Shown here: one piece after another, positions 29,221 to 37,637 of the stretch
Position numbering within the stretch: the first letter of the stretch is position 1
Layout of the letters: every line of letters begins with the position of its first letter
NCBI RefSeq assembly: GCF_003752415.1
Contig: NZ_RKHG01000001.1
Coordinates: 682,001 to 746,000 of the forward strand
DNA from: Luteococcus japonicus
GTDB lineage: Bacteria > Actinomycetota > Actinomycetes > Propionibacteriales > Propionibacteriaceae
Length of the DNA stretch: 64,000 nt
Reading direction: 5' to 3'
The notes under the pieces: generated by a model
What the model was told of the DNA's origin: nothing
Databases searched by the model: none
Seen by the model: the letters and a program-made list of their open reading frames with translations, nothing else
Position numbers and translations under genes: made by a program

Positions 29221-30735
29221 TCAGCCGCGCGGGGTGACGGCGACGCGCATCACGCTGTAGTTGGCGTCCTCGTTGTGCGCATTGGCACCGACGGCTCCCA
29301 GCGCCTCCACCCACGGCTTCAGCGTCGGTGGTGCAGCGTTGACCGCGATGGGGCCCAGGGCCTGCAGATTGGCATAGACGCCCACCTGGGCCTGTTCCGG
29401 CTTGGGATAGGCACTGCGGAAGGTCTCGTCCTGGGTGAGCCTCTTCTTCGTCCGCAGCACCATGGCCGAGCGCTGGGGGTCCTTTGACAGGGCCAGGGTC
29501 CGCCTGCGACGAGCGGGCTGCCAGCCCTGCTCCTGCACCCCGGACTTCTGCACGATCGACTCGACGGCGTCCGGGGACTTGCGGCTGCGGCCGATGCTCT
29601 GCAGCTGCATCGGGAGTTCCTGCACCCGCTCGACCGGCCGCTCGGCTGGCGAGAAGGAGACCTTGAAGTCCTTGCCGAGCACCGTCTCCACGTCTCCGGG
29701 CGCCTCGAGGTGGTGACGCTTCGCCAGCTGAGGCACGTCGACGCCCAACCGGGCGAGCACATGCTGAACCTGCGGCCAGGAGTGCCGGAGCACCTCGTCA
29801 CCGTCGCTGATGCCGAAGCCCAGCACGCTGTCATGCGGGAGGCTCGCAAGGCCCATCTCGGTGGTGCTGGCCTTGTGCGGCTGGTTGGACTTCACGACGA
29901 GCTTCACCTCGGGGACACCGCCGCTGAAGCGCAGCACGCCGGCTCCACTGCGCCAATCGGCAGCGCGGCCCTCCTCGACGAGGCGGGGAGCCACGGAACC
30001 CAGGCGGCGGGTGAGCGCGTCGGCCTGCGACGTGCGGGACAGCGCGACGAGCTGTTGCTTGGTGGTCCAGAACTTCACCAGCCCGGACTGGGCAGTGCGA
30101 CGCGTGTCCTCCGCGTACTCCGCCCGCTGCGCCAACGGCTCCTGCCGCCCCTCGTCGACCAGCCGCAGCGCGGTGGCGTCGTCCTGTGCCAGCACGAGGA
30201 AATCGTCGCGCACCGCCACCCCGTCGGGGACGAGTCCGCAGGACGCGAGCTCCGCCACTCCCCCACGTGCGGCCTGTTCGTCGCGCACCTGCACGGTCCA
30301 GACCCGTGCGTCGGACCCGTCGACCGTCGCGACGGCGACCTTGCGACCCAGCCACGGCTTGACCTTCGTCGCGTAGTCGACGCCTGCGCAGGGGCCAGCC
30401 ACGGACTTCCACAACTTCTCCCGGAGGTCCCCGCCGTCGCCGGGGGGCGCCCACTGCTGCAGGGGCTTCACCTTGCCGGCGAAGGTGGCCAGCTCGGCCA
30501 CCTGCAGCAGGTCGGGCTCGACGTCGAACTCCACCACCGCGCTCGTCGAGGCCGGCAGTACCTCGGCGGCCGACTCGGGCCCCTTGCCACGCAGGCCCAT
30601 CGGGTCCACGACGATCAGTCCGCCGGCCAGGGACGCCGCGGTCAGGGACGCACCAACCACGAGCGGGCGTCGGCCACGACGCCTTGGCTGGGGTGCGGCT
30701 GTGGCGCCGGACGACGGTGTGGTGCGCTCGGTCAA
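29221..30735 (-). CDS. DUF3352 membrane-anchored protein, paralogue 2
   Basis: This 504-aa paralogue of the previous gene has the same layout: a basic cytosolic N terminus (RRRGRRP), one membrane helix (LVVGASLTAASLAGGLIVVDP), then an external domain with AAEVLPASTSAVVEFDVEP and LASLPHDSVLGFGISDGDE aligned to paralogue 1. It starts at TTG 30735, with GGGGA 5 nt upstream. Identity to paralogue 1 is modest, so the duplication is old. The function is unknown. It stands 109 bp upstream of paralogue 1 and may be a separate unit or be cotranscribed with it. Confidence 0.78.
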   Translation of the reverse strand: MTERTTPSSGATAAPQPRRRGRRPLVVGASLTAASLAGGLIVVDPMGLRGKGPESAAEVLPASTSAVVEFDVEPDLLQVAELATFAGKVKPLQQWAPPGDGGDLREKLWKSVAGPCAGVDYATKVKPWLGRKVAVATVDGSDARVWTVQVRDEQAARGGVAELASCGLVPDGVAVRDDFLVLAQDDATALRLVDEGRQEPLAQRAEYAEDTRRTAQSGLVKFWTTKQQLVALSRTSQADALTRRLGSVAPRLVEEGRAADWRSGAGVLRFSGGVPEVKLVVKSNQPHKASTTEMGLASLPHDSVLGFGISDGDEVLRHSWPQVQHVLARLGVDVPQLAKRHHLEAPGDVETVLGKDFKVSFSPAERPVERVQELPMQLQSIGRSRKSPDAVESIVQKSGVQEQGWQPARRRRTLALSKDPQRSAMVLRTKKRLTQDETFRSAYPKPEQAQVGVYANLQALGPIAVNAAPPTLKPWVEALGAVGANAHNEDANYSVMRVAVTPRG

Positions 30736-30791
30736 CGCGGTCCCCGTTCTTCGCGGTTGGAATGGTGCGCCCCCACTCTACGTGGACATGC

Positions 30792-30825
30792 CACGAGGGC
30801 AGCCCCGGACGGGACTGCCCTCGTG
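30792..30825. terminator. Hairpin after rpmA
   Basis: Eleven-base arms (CACGAGGGCAG and its complement) with a 12-nt loop lie 27 bp beyond the rpmA stop on the minus strand. It probably ends the rplU-rpmA transcript. No T-run is present. Confidence 0.5.
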
Positions 30826-30851
30826 AAGAGTCTTGCTCAGACCAGTGTGCG

Positions 30852-31118
30852 TCAGACCGCAGCGGCCTCGACCGGCTGGATGTTGACGACGCGGCGACCA
30901 CGACGGGTGCCGAACTCGACATTGCCCTCGACCAGGGCGAACAGGGTGTCGTCGCCACCGCGACCGACGCCATTGCCCGGGTGGAAGTGGGTTCCGCGCT
31001 GGCGAACGATGATCTCACCAGCATTGACGAGCTCGCCACCGAAACGCTTCACGCCGAGGCGCTGCGCGTTCGAGTCGCGACCATTCTTGGACGAAGATGC
31101 GCCCTTCTTGTGTGCCAT
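30852..31118 (-). CDS. rpmA: 50S ribosomal protein L27
   Basis: This peptidyl-transferase-proximal protein of the large subunit is 88 aa. It begins [20 protein letters not shown] with the flexible N-terminal tail, followed by [23 protein letters not shown]. There is no cleaved N-terminal extension as in Firmicutes. It lies 9 bp after rplU. The C-terminal [17 protein letters not shown] is typical of actinobacteria. Confidence 0.98.
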   Translation of the reverse strand: MAHKKGASSSKNGRDSNAQRLGVKRFGGELVNAGEIIVRQRGTHFHPGNGVGRGGDDTLFALVEGNVEFGTRRGRRVVNIQPVEAAAV

Positions 31119-31127
31119 GTCAGCTCC

Positions 31128-31436
31128 TCAGGCCTTGATGCCGGTGATCTTCACCTGGGTGTACTTCTGACGGTGCCCCTGGCGCTTCTTGTAACCGGTC
31201 TTGTTCTTGTACTTCATGATGCGGATCTTCGGACCCTTGGTCTCTCCCAGCACCTCGGCCGAAACCGAGGCCTTCTCAAGGGCGCCCTTGTCAGAGGTGA
31301 CGGACTCGCCGTCGACCAGCAGGATGGGAGACAGCTCGACGCTGTCCCCTGCCTTGGCCGATCCCTTGTCGATCTCGACAACGTCGCCAACGGCAACCTT
31401 GTGCTGGCGGCCGCCACTGCGCACGATCGCGTACAC
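31128..31436 (-). CDS. rplU: 50S ribosomal protein L21
   Basis: This large-subunit protein binds 23S rRNA. It is 102 aa from GTG 31436 ([20 protein letters not shown]), the normal L21 length; in-frame codons up to 31547 are not L21-like. The C-terminal signature [18 protein letters not shown] is intact. A run of purines (GAGAGTAGG) lies upstream. It is followed by rpmA after 9 bp. The 236-bp region before it, after RNase E, presumably contains the rplU promoter; no known L21 leader structure was recognisable. Confidence 0.97.
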   Translation of the reverse strand: MYAIVRSGGRQHKVAVGDVVEIDKGSAKAGDSVELSPILLVDGESVTSDKGALEKASVSAEVLGETKGPKIRIMKYKNKTGYKKRQGHRQKYTQVKITGIKA

Positions 31437-31605
31437 GCCTGACCTACTCTCGTTCGATGTCGTGAGGAAAAATCCAGCTGGCGCCTGGCCAGCTGAAAGT
31501 CTTGCGGCGGGTGCTCGACTGCGATGCAAACGAAGCATCACGCCCACAACCCGGACCGACCGCCAACTCTACCCAATTCCTTGGGACTGGGTCAAACTGG
31601 CGGGT

Positions 31606-31666
31606 CCTCGACAGGCTCGGACAACGTGTCACGAGGCTCGGACAACGATCCCCGAGCCTGTCGAGG
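31606..31666. repeat. Palindromic interspersed element between RNase E and rplU
   Basis: Perfect 15-base arms CCTCGACAGGCTCGG (31606-31620) and the complement (31652-31666) enclose 31 nt. Inside, AGGCTCGGACAACG is directly repeated (31613-31626 and 31634-31647). The arm sequence also occurs at 12343-12357. It may double as a terminator after RNase E, whose stop is 7 bp away. Confidence 0.6.
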
Positions 31667-31672
31667 GGAAGA

Positions 31673-34582
31673 TCAGTGGTTGTTGCTGCGGCGTCCGCGA
31701 CGGCCGCCACCGCCGTGATGACGGTCACCACCGTCGGCCGGAGCCTGGGTCTCCACCGGGTGGTCGTGCCGGGCGTAGCCCCGGCCCCCACAGTAGCTGC
31801 ACTCCTCGGTGAAGGCCTCGGCCAGACCGGTGCCGATCTTCTTGCGCGTCATCTGCACCAGGCCAAGACTGGTCACCTCCGCCACCTGGTGGCGGGTACG
31901 GTCGCGGCCCAGGCATTCCACCAGGCGCCGCAGAAGCAGCTCACGGTTGCTCGGCAGGACCATGTCGATGAAGTCGATGACGATGATGCCCCCGATGTCA
32001 CGCAGCCGCAGCTGGCGCACGACCTCCTCGGCCGCCTCCAGGTTGTTGCTCGTGACCGTGGCCTCCAGGTTGCCGCCGGTGCCGGTGAACTTCCCGGTGT
32101 TGACGTCGATCACCGTCATGGCCTCAGTGCGGTCGATGACCAGCGAACCACCGCTGGGCAGGAAGACCTTGCGCTCCAGGGCCTTGGCGATCTGCTCGTC
32201 GATCTTGTGCTTGGCGAAGGGGTCACCCTGCTCGGCCGTGTCCCACTTGGTCAGACGCTCGGCCAGATGAGGGGCGACGTGGGTGACGTAGCCGTTGATC
32301 GCCTCATAGGCGTCCTCGGGGCCACCATTGCCGGACACGACTAGCTCACTGAAGTCCTCGGTGAACAGGTCACGCACGATGCGAACGGTCAGGTCCGGCT
32401 CCGCGTAGAGCTGGGCCGGGGCGCTGGAACTCTTCGACTTCTTCTCGATGATCTCCCACTGCGCCTTCAGCCGGTTCACGTCGCGCACCAGCTCGTCCTC
32501 GCTGGCGCCCTCGGCGGCAGTCCGGACGATCACCGAGGACTTGTCGTCGATCAGGTCGCCCAGGATGTCCTTCAGACGGTGTCGCTCGGCGTCGGCCAGC
32601 TTGCGGCTGATGCCGGACAGGTGACCGCCGGGCGAGTAGACGACGTAGCGACCTGGCAGCGAGATGTGGCTGGTCAGGCGTGCACCCTTGGCGCCCACCG
32701 GATCCTTGCTCACCTGCACCAGCACCGTCTGGCCGCTCTTGAGGACCTGCTCGACCTTCTTGTGCTCACCAGCGGCCCCGTACTGGTCCCAGTCGATCTC
32801 ACCGGCGTAGAGCACCGCATTGCGGCCGCGGCCGATGTCGATGAAGGCGGCCTCCATGCTGGGCAGCACGTTCTGCACACGACCCAGGTAGATGTTGCCG
32901 ATCAGGGAGCTGGAGCTGGCGCGGTCGACATAGTGCTCCACGAGGATGTCGTCCTCCAGAACGGCCAACTGCGTGTACTCGTCATTCTGACGGATCACCA
33001 TGCGGCGGTCCACGGCCTCGCGACGCGCCAGGAACTCGGCCTCGCTCAGGATCGGGGTACGACGGCGCCCGGCGGCCCGGCCTTCGCGGCGGCGCTGCTT
33101 CTTGGCCTCCATGCGGGTGGAGCCGTCGATGCCGGTGACTTCGTCATTGGCCTGTGCGGCGGTGCGGATCCGACGAGGTTCGCGCACGCGCACCACGACC
33201 TCGCTGGGATCATCCTCGGCCGCGCCGGCATCCTCCCCGCGGCGGCGGCGGCGACGGCGACGACGACGGCCGGACTCGGAGCCCTGCTCGTCGCTCTCCT
33301 CCCCCTTGGACTGGTTCCCATTGTCCTGGTCCTCGGAGTCCCGGTCGTCATCCGACTCGGATGCGTTCTGGTCTCCCGACTCGTCGGAGTCCTGGTCCTG
33401 GGCATCCTCGGACTGGTCCTGCCCACGACGGCGACGACGACCCCCGCGACGGCGGCGACGGCGGCGCGAGCCGCCCTCCTCCTCATCGCTGGCCGAGTCG
33501 TCGGAGTTGTCCTCGGACGACTCGTCATCGGAATCCTCGTCGCCATCCTGCTCGGACGACTCCTCGTCTGCAGTGGCGGCCTCGGTCTCCTCGACGTCCT
33601 CTACGTCCTGGTCAGACTCCGACTCGACGTCCTCTGCCTCGATGTCCTCTGCCTCGATGTCCTCTGCCTCGATGTCCTCTGCCTCGACGTGCTCTGGCTC
33701 GATGTCCTCGGGATCGACGGCGACCTGCTCCGCAACGGGCGCATCCGGCACGACGGGGGCCTGGTCGCCGGCAGCGATGCTGGCTGCCAGGGAGTCCAGG
33801 ACAGCCTGCGCGTCCACCTCACCGTTCTCGTCGACGGGCAGCTGCGGGCTGACGAAGGGGTTGGCCACGGACTTCGCGACCCGCCGGCCGCGGCGCGGAC
33901 GCTCACCGACTGCAGCGGTCACGGCAGCCAGGGCCTCATCGACGTCGGCAGGAGCATTCTCCGCCGGCGCCTCGACGCTCTTGCGGCTACGGCGACGACG
34001 CGTGGGCCTCGTCTCGGCAGGCTCGGCCGGAGCAGCCGCCTCCTGCGTCTGGGAAACGGTCGACTGCATGTCGGCGGGTGCTGCGGCCGGCTCGGTGGTC
34101 TCGACGGACGGCTCGCCCGGCGCCTCGACGGCCTCGACCTTGGGAGCCGTCTTGCGGGTGCGACGGCGAGTGGGCCGGGCTTCGACGGGCTCGGCCGACG
34201 TGGCGGGCTCAGCAACCGCGTTGGTGGGCTCAGCCATGGCAGGCTCGGCCGGTGTGTTCGCCTCGGCGGGCATCTCCACCGTCTCCGGGCTGGATGACGG
34301 GGTCTGGGCCACCTTGGTGGCCACGGCGCCGGCCTTGCGGGTCGCGCGGCGACGCTTGGGCTTCTCGGGCTCCTCGGACGGCGTGTTCTGGGCAACCACG
34401 ACGCTCGCAGTACCAGCGGCCTGGGTGATGGGCACCTCGGCCTCGCTCACCTGGACCTCCTTGGGGGGTCCGGCCGGGCGGGAGGCAGCTCGGCGACGCC
34501 TGGGCGGTGTGACGGGGGTGCTTACCTGTTCTGCTGCCGAGTCATTCGGCTGGTCAGGATCAACGGAAAAAACATCGAGCAT
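31673..34582 (-). CDS. rne: Ribonuclease E/G family endoribonuclease
   Basis: This main RNA-processing and decay endonuclease is 969 aa. The N-terminal ~470 residues are low-complexity: Ala/Pro/Lys stretches, a highly acidic block with AEDIEAEDIEAEDIEAEDVE near 310-340, and Arg-rich clusters that probably bind RNA or partners. The catalytic half has the S1 domain (LIGNIYLGRVQNVLPSMEAAFIDIG), catalytic aspartates in AMTVIDVNTGKFTG and GGIIVIDFIDM, and the zinc-link CSYCGGRGYARH near the C terminus. The core is C-terminal, as in actinobacterial RNase E. Start ATG 34582 follows GAGGAG. The 242-bp upstream region has a TCGCAGC/GCTGCGA hairpin (about 34619-34641) in the likely 5' UTR. Confidence 0.96.
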   Translation of the reverse strand: MLDVFSVDPDQPNDSAAEQVSTPVTPPRRRRAASRPAGPPKEVQVSEAEVPITQAAGTASVVVAQNTPSEEPEKPKRRRATRKAGAVATKVAQTPSSSPETVEMPAEANTPAEPAMAEPTNAVAEPATSAEPVEARPTRRRTRKTAPKVEAVEAPGEPSVETTEPAAAPADMQSTVSQTQEAAAPAEPAETRPTRRRRSRKSVEAPAENAPADVDEALAAVTAAVGERPRRGRRVAKSVANPFVSPQLPVDENGEVDAQAVLDSLAASIAAGDQAPVVPDAPVAEQVAVDPEDIEPEHVEAEDIEAEDIEAEDIEAEDVESESDQDVEDVEETEAATADEESSEQDGDEDSDDESSEDNSDDSASDEEEGGSRRRRRRRGGRRRRRGQDQSEDAQDQDSDESGDQNASESDDDRDSEDQDNGNQSKGEESDEQGSESGRRRRRRRRRRGEDAGAAEDDPSEVVVRVREPRRIRTAAQANDEVTGIDGSTRMEAKKQRRREGRAAGRRRTPILSEAEFLARREAVDRRMVIRQNDEYTQLAVLEDDILVEHYVDRASSSSLIGNIYLGRVQNVLPSMEAAFIDIGRGRNAVLYAGEIDWDQYGAAGEHKKVEQVLKSGQTVLVQVSKDPVGAKGARLTSHISLPGRYVVYSPGGHLSGISRKLADAERHRLKDILGDLIDDKSSVIVRTAAEGASEDELVRDVNRLKAQWEIIEKKSKSSSAPAQLYAEPDLTVRIVRDLFTEDFSELVVSGNGGPEDAYEAINGYVTHVAPHLAERLTKWDTAEQGDPFAKHKIDEQIAKALERKVFLPSGGSLVIDRTEAMTVIDVNTGKFTGTGGNLEATVTSNNLEAAEEVVRQLRLRDIGGIIVIDFIDMVLPSNRELLLRRLVECLGRDRTRHQVAEVTSLGLVQMTRKKIGTGLAEAFTEECSYCGGRGYARHDHPVETQAPADGGDRHHGGGGRRGRRSNNH
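33631..33705. repeat. 15-bp tandem repeat in the RNase E gene
   Basis: Five head-to-tail units of CCTCTGCCTCGATGT (the last two divergent) encode the repeated acidic AEDIE pentads. Exact units at 33631, 33646 and 33661 could slip during replication and change length in frame. Confidence 0.7.
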
Positions 34583-34824
34583 GACGTGCTCCTCGGCACC
34601 CTGCGGGTGCGGTAGATCGATCGCAGCCTTGATGAGCTGCGACCGAAAAGCTGGCGGATGTCGGACCGGCCGGCACCACCCCGCGGTCGAAGACGTCGTC
34701 GCGGTTGGCAGTGCTCGCCATTCCGAGTGAGCAGGCCCGCAAAGGCTTGCTTACCTGCCTGCCAGTATGGCACATGTCACAGGATCGACGACTCGATGCC
34801 CACCACGACGCGCCAGGCAACTGT
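34583..34824. promoter_or_regulatory. RNase E upstream region
   Basis: This 242-bp non-coding stretch probably holds the RNase E promoter and a long 5' leader. On the minus strand a stem TCGCAGC/GCTGCGA with an 8-nt loop lies about 40 nt before the start codon. A clear -10/-35 was not identified. Confidence 0.3.
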
Positions 34825-35547
34825 TCAGGCGGGCACCATCGCGTCGCGCAGCCCACCGTCGACCAGCTCGCCCTGGGCACGCCGGGTGAGCATCGCCGGC
34901 CGGCTCACGGACAGCACCGGTTCGAGCTGTCGGAGCGCATTCACCACGTCGTCCGGACGCACCAGCGGCGTCGTGTGACGGATGAACAGTTCCAGCGTGG
35001 TGGCCTCCACCACGCTCAGCTCCAGGATCGGTTCACGCACATCGAAGTGCCGCATGCCGGACTTGGTCATCCGGCTGATCGTGAACTCCTGCTCGGCCAG
35101 CAGTCCGGAGACCGCCCTGCCGAGGGCGCCTTCGTCGATGTCACCCTCCCCCGCGGAGTCCAGCTCGATCCGCCACAGCGACGCGGTCAGCACTTCGGAC
35201 AAGGCACGACGGTCCGAGACCACCACGTTCACCACCTCGAGGCCGGGCGGCAGCGCCTCGTCCAGCGCGGTGCACACCTTCTGTGGGTCGCACACCTCGC
35301 TGAGCCCGATCTCCAGGTACTCCGCCTCGGTGGCGGCAGAGGTTGGGGAGGCGTTCGCGTAGGAGATCCGTGGATGCGGATTGAATCCTGATGAGTAGGC
35401 CATCGGGATCTGGGCCCGACGCAGGGCGCGCTCGAAGGCGCGCCCGAAGTCACGGGTGCTCGTGAAACGGGCAGGGCCGCGTTTGGCGTACTGGACGCGG
35501 AGCCACTGGGCCGGCGGGGCCTGCTGTTCGGGTTGCTGACGAGCCAT
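34825..35547 (-). CDS. TIGR03936 family protein (DUF2344), radical-SAM associated
   Basis: This 240-aa protein begins with a 15-residue polar stretch, then LRVQYAKRGPARFTSTRDFGRAFERALRRAQIPMAYSSGFNPHPRISYANA, the hallmark of this family. It is encoded 17 bp after the TIGR03960 radical-SAM gene; in other actinobacteria the two are adjacent or fused, so they act together. The role is not established; a tRNA or RNA modification has been suggested because the pair often lies next to RNase E and rplU. The tail ends in MVPA. The call is firm; the function is unknown. Confidence 0.9.
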   Translation of the reverse strand: MARQQPEQQAPPAQWLRVQYAKRGPARFTSTRDFGRAFERALRRAQIPMAYSSGFNPHPRISYANASPTSAATEAEYLEIGLSEVCDPQKVCTALDEALPPGLEVVNVVVSDRRALSEVLTASLWRIELDSAGEGDIDEGALGRAVSGLLAEQEFTISRMTKSGMRHFDVREPILELSVVEATTLELFIRHTTPLVRPDDVVNALRQLEPVLSVSRPAMLTRRAQGELVDGGLRDAMVPA

Positions 35548-35564
35548 GCGGGATTCCTACCTTG

Positions 35565-37544
35565 TCAGTTCGAGGTCTCGGCGGACAGGTCGCGCTTGAC
35601 GACCTCGAGTGGGATCAGGGTCGCTCCCGTGGGGCCGATCTGGATGGTGGTGTCCATCTGCGGGCAGACACCACAGTCGTAGCAGGGCGTCCAGCGGCAG
35701 TCCTCCACGTCGCTGCCGTCGATCGCGTCCTGCCAGTCCTCCCACAACCAGTCCCGGTCCAGCCCCGAGTCCAGGTGGTCCCACGGCAGGACCTCGTCGT
35801 AGTCACGCTCGCGGGTGGTGTACCAGGCCAGGTCCACGGGCTCATCGGCCAGGGCGGATTCGCTGCAGGCGAGCCAGCGGTCGTAGCTGAAGTGTTCGCT
35901 CCACCCGTCGAAGTGCCCGCCGTCACGCCACACGGCCTCGATGATCCGGCCGACGCGACGGTCACCACGGCTCAGCAGGCCCTCGATCTGGCCCGGCTTG
36001 CCGTCGTGGTAACGCATGCCGATGGCCTTGCCGAACTGGCGGTCCGCCCGCACCGTGTCCCGCAGCAGTTGCAGGCGGTGGTCGATGGTCTCGGGCGAGG
36101 CCTGGGCCGCCCATTGGAAGGGGGTGTGGCTCTTCGGCACGAAGCCGCCGATCGAGATGGTGCAGCGGATGTCGCGGGTGCCGGCGACCTGACGGCCGGT
36201 CTCGATCACGCGCTTGGCCATGTGGTAGATGCCCAGCACATCCTCGTCGGTCTCGGTGGGCAGGCCGCACATGAAGTACAGCTTCACCTGGCGCCAGCCA
36301 TTGCCGAAGGCGGTGGCGACGGTGTTGATCAGGTCGTCCTCGCTGACCATCTTGTTGATCACCTTGCGCATCCGCTCGCTGCCGCCCTCGGGGGCGAAGG
36401 TGAGGCCGGACCGGCGGCCGTTGCGGGAGAGCTCATTGGCCAGGTCGATGTTGAAGGCGTCGACGCGGGTGGACGGCAGCGAGAGCGAGACATTGGTGCC
36501 CTCGTACCGGTCGGCCAGCTGCTTGGTGACCTCCGCGATCTCGGAGTGGTCGGCAGAACTCAGGCTGAGCAGGCCCACCTCCTCCAGACCCGTGGCCTCC
36601 AGGCCGCCGGCCACCATCTGGCCAATGGTCTCGATGCTGCGCTCCCGCACCGGACGGGTGATCATGCCCGCCTGGCAGAAGCGGCAACCACGAGTGCAGC
36701 CGCGGAAGATCTCCACCGAGTAACGCTCGTGGACGGTCTCCGCCAGGGGCACCAGGGGCTTGGCCGGATAGGGCCACTGGTCAAGGTCCATCAGGGTGTG
36801 CTTGCGCACCTGGAAGGGAATCCCGGGGCGGTTGGGCGCCACGCGCTGGATGCGCCCGTCGGGCAAGTAGCTGACGTCGTAGAAGCGCGGGATGTAGACC
36901 TCGCCGGTCTCGGCCAGACGCTGCAGCAGGCCGTCCCGTCCACCGGGGCGGTCCTGGGCCTTCCACTCCCGGATGATCTCGCTGATCAGCAGCGTGGCCT
37001 CCTCGCCGTCGCCCAGCACGGCGGCGTCGATGAAGTCGGCGATCGGTTCCGGGTTGAAGGCGGCGTGGCCGCCGGCCAGTACGATCGGGTCCTGCTCGCG
37101 ACGATCCGCGCTGTGGACAGGGATGCCGGCCAGGTCCAGGGAGTTGAGCATGTTGGTGTAGGTGAGCTCGGTGGAGAAACTCAGGCCGAGCACGTCGAAG
37201 GCGCCGACCGGACGGTGCGCGTCGAGGGTGAACTGGGGCAGGCCCTGGGCACGCATCAGCTTCTCCAGGTCCGGCCAGACCGCGTAGCTGCGCTCGGCCA
37301 GGATCCAGTCACGCTCGTTGAGGATCTCGTAGAGGATCGCGACGCCCTGGTTGGGCTGGCCAACCTCGTAGGCATCGGGGTACATCAGGGCCCAGCGCAC
37401 CTCGACGTCGTCCCACTGCTTGACGACGCTGTTGTGCTCCCCACCGACGTACTGGATGGGCTTGCTCACCTGGGCAAGCAGCGGCTCGAGACGGCCGAAG
37501 AGGCTCTCGGGGGCGGTGGACGTGGCGGTGAGATCTGTCGTCAT
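35565..37544 (-). CDS. TIGR03960 family radical SAM protein
   Basis: This 659-aa radical-SAM enzyme has an N-terminal B12-binding-like domain (about 40-200), then the 4Fe-4S cluster motif CTRGCRFC in VEIFRGCTRGCRFCQAGMI (CX3CX2C), with LPSTRVDAFNI and TFAPEGGSERMRKVINK in the barrel. The C-terminal part includes a cysteine-rich tail (WTPCYDCGVCPQMD). Its partner TIGR03936 follows by 17 bp. The substrate is unknown. The start is ATG 37544, with GGACCATC upstream. The pair is conserved next to RNase E in actinobacteria, as here. Confidence 0.92.
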   Translation of the reverse strand: MTTDLTATSTAPESLFGRLEPLLAQVSKPIQYVGGEHNSVVKQWDDVEVRWALMYPDAYEVGQPNQGVAILYEILNERDWILAERSYAVWPDLEKLMRAQGLPQFTLDAHRPVGAFDVLGLSFSTELTYTNMLNSLDLAGIPVHSADRREQDPIVLAGGHAAFNPEPIADFIDAAVLGDGEEATLLISEIIREWKAQDRPGGRDGLLQRLAETGEVYIPRFYDVSYLPDGRIQRVAPNRPGIPFQVRKHTLMDLDQWPYPAKPLVPLAETVHERYSVEIFRGCTRGCRFCQAGMITRPVRERSIETIGQMVAGGLEATGLEEVGLLSLSSADHSEIAEVTKQLADRYEGTNVSLSLPSTRVDAFNIDLANELSRNGRRSGLTFAPEGGSERMRKVINKMVSEDDLINTVATAFGNGWRQVKLYFMCGLPTETDEDVLGIYHMAKRVIETGRQVAGTRDIRCTISIGGFVPKSHTPFQWAAQASPETIDHRLQLLRDTVRADRQFGKAIGMRYHDGKPGQIEGLLSRGDRRVGRIIEAVWRDGGHFDGWSEHFSYDRWLACSESALADEPVDLAWYTTRERDYDEVLPWDHLDSGLDRDWLWEDWQDAIDGSDVEDCRWTPCYDCGVCPQMDTTIQIGPTGATLIPLEVVKRDLSAETSN

Positions 37545-37637
37545 GATGGTCCAAGGGTAGTTGAGCAGTCACCCCAGAACGAAGCGAGCGGGCGGCGCAC
37601 CGTTCTCGGTACACCACCCGCCCACCAGCACAGTTGG

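Noticed and set aside
31437-31605. L21 leader-type riboregulator upstream of rplU
   Set aside because: No matching structure was identifiable by eye, and the palindrome lies at the distal end near RNase E.
33631-33705. CRISPR-like array
   Set aside because: The 15-bp units have no spacers and lie in frame inside RNase E.
32579-34730. Plus-strand frames opposite RNase E, some Arg/Ser-rich
   Set aside because: They are complements of the acidic and Arg-rich low-complexity region and have no independent support.
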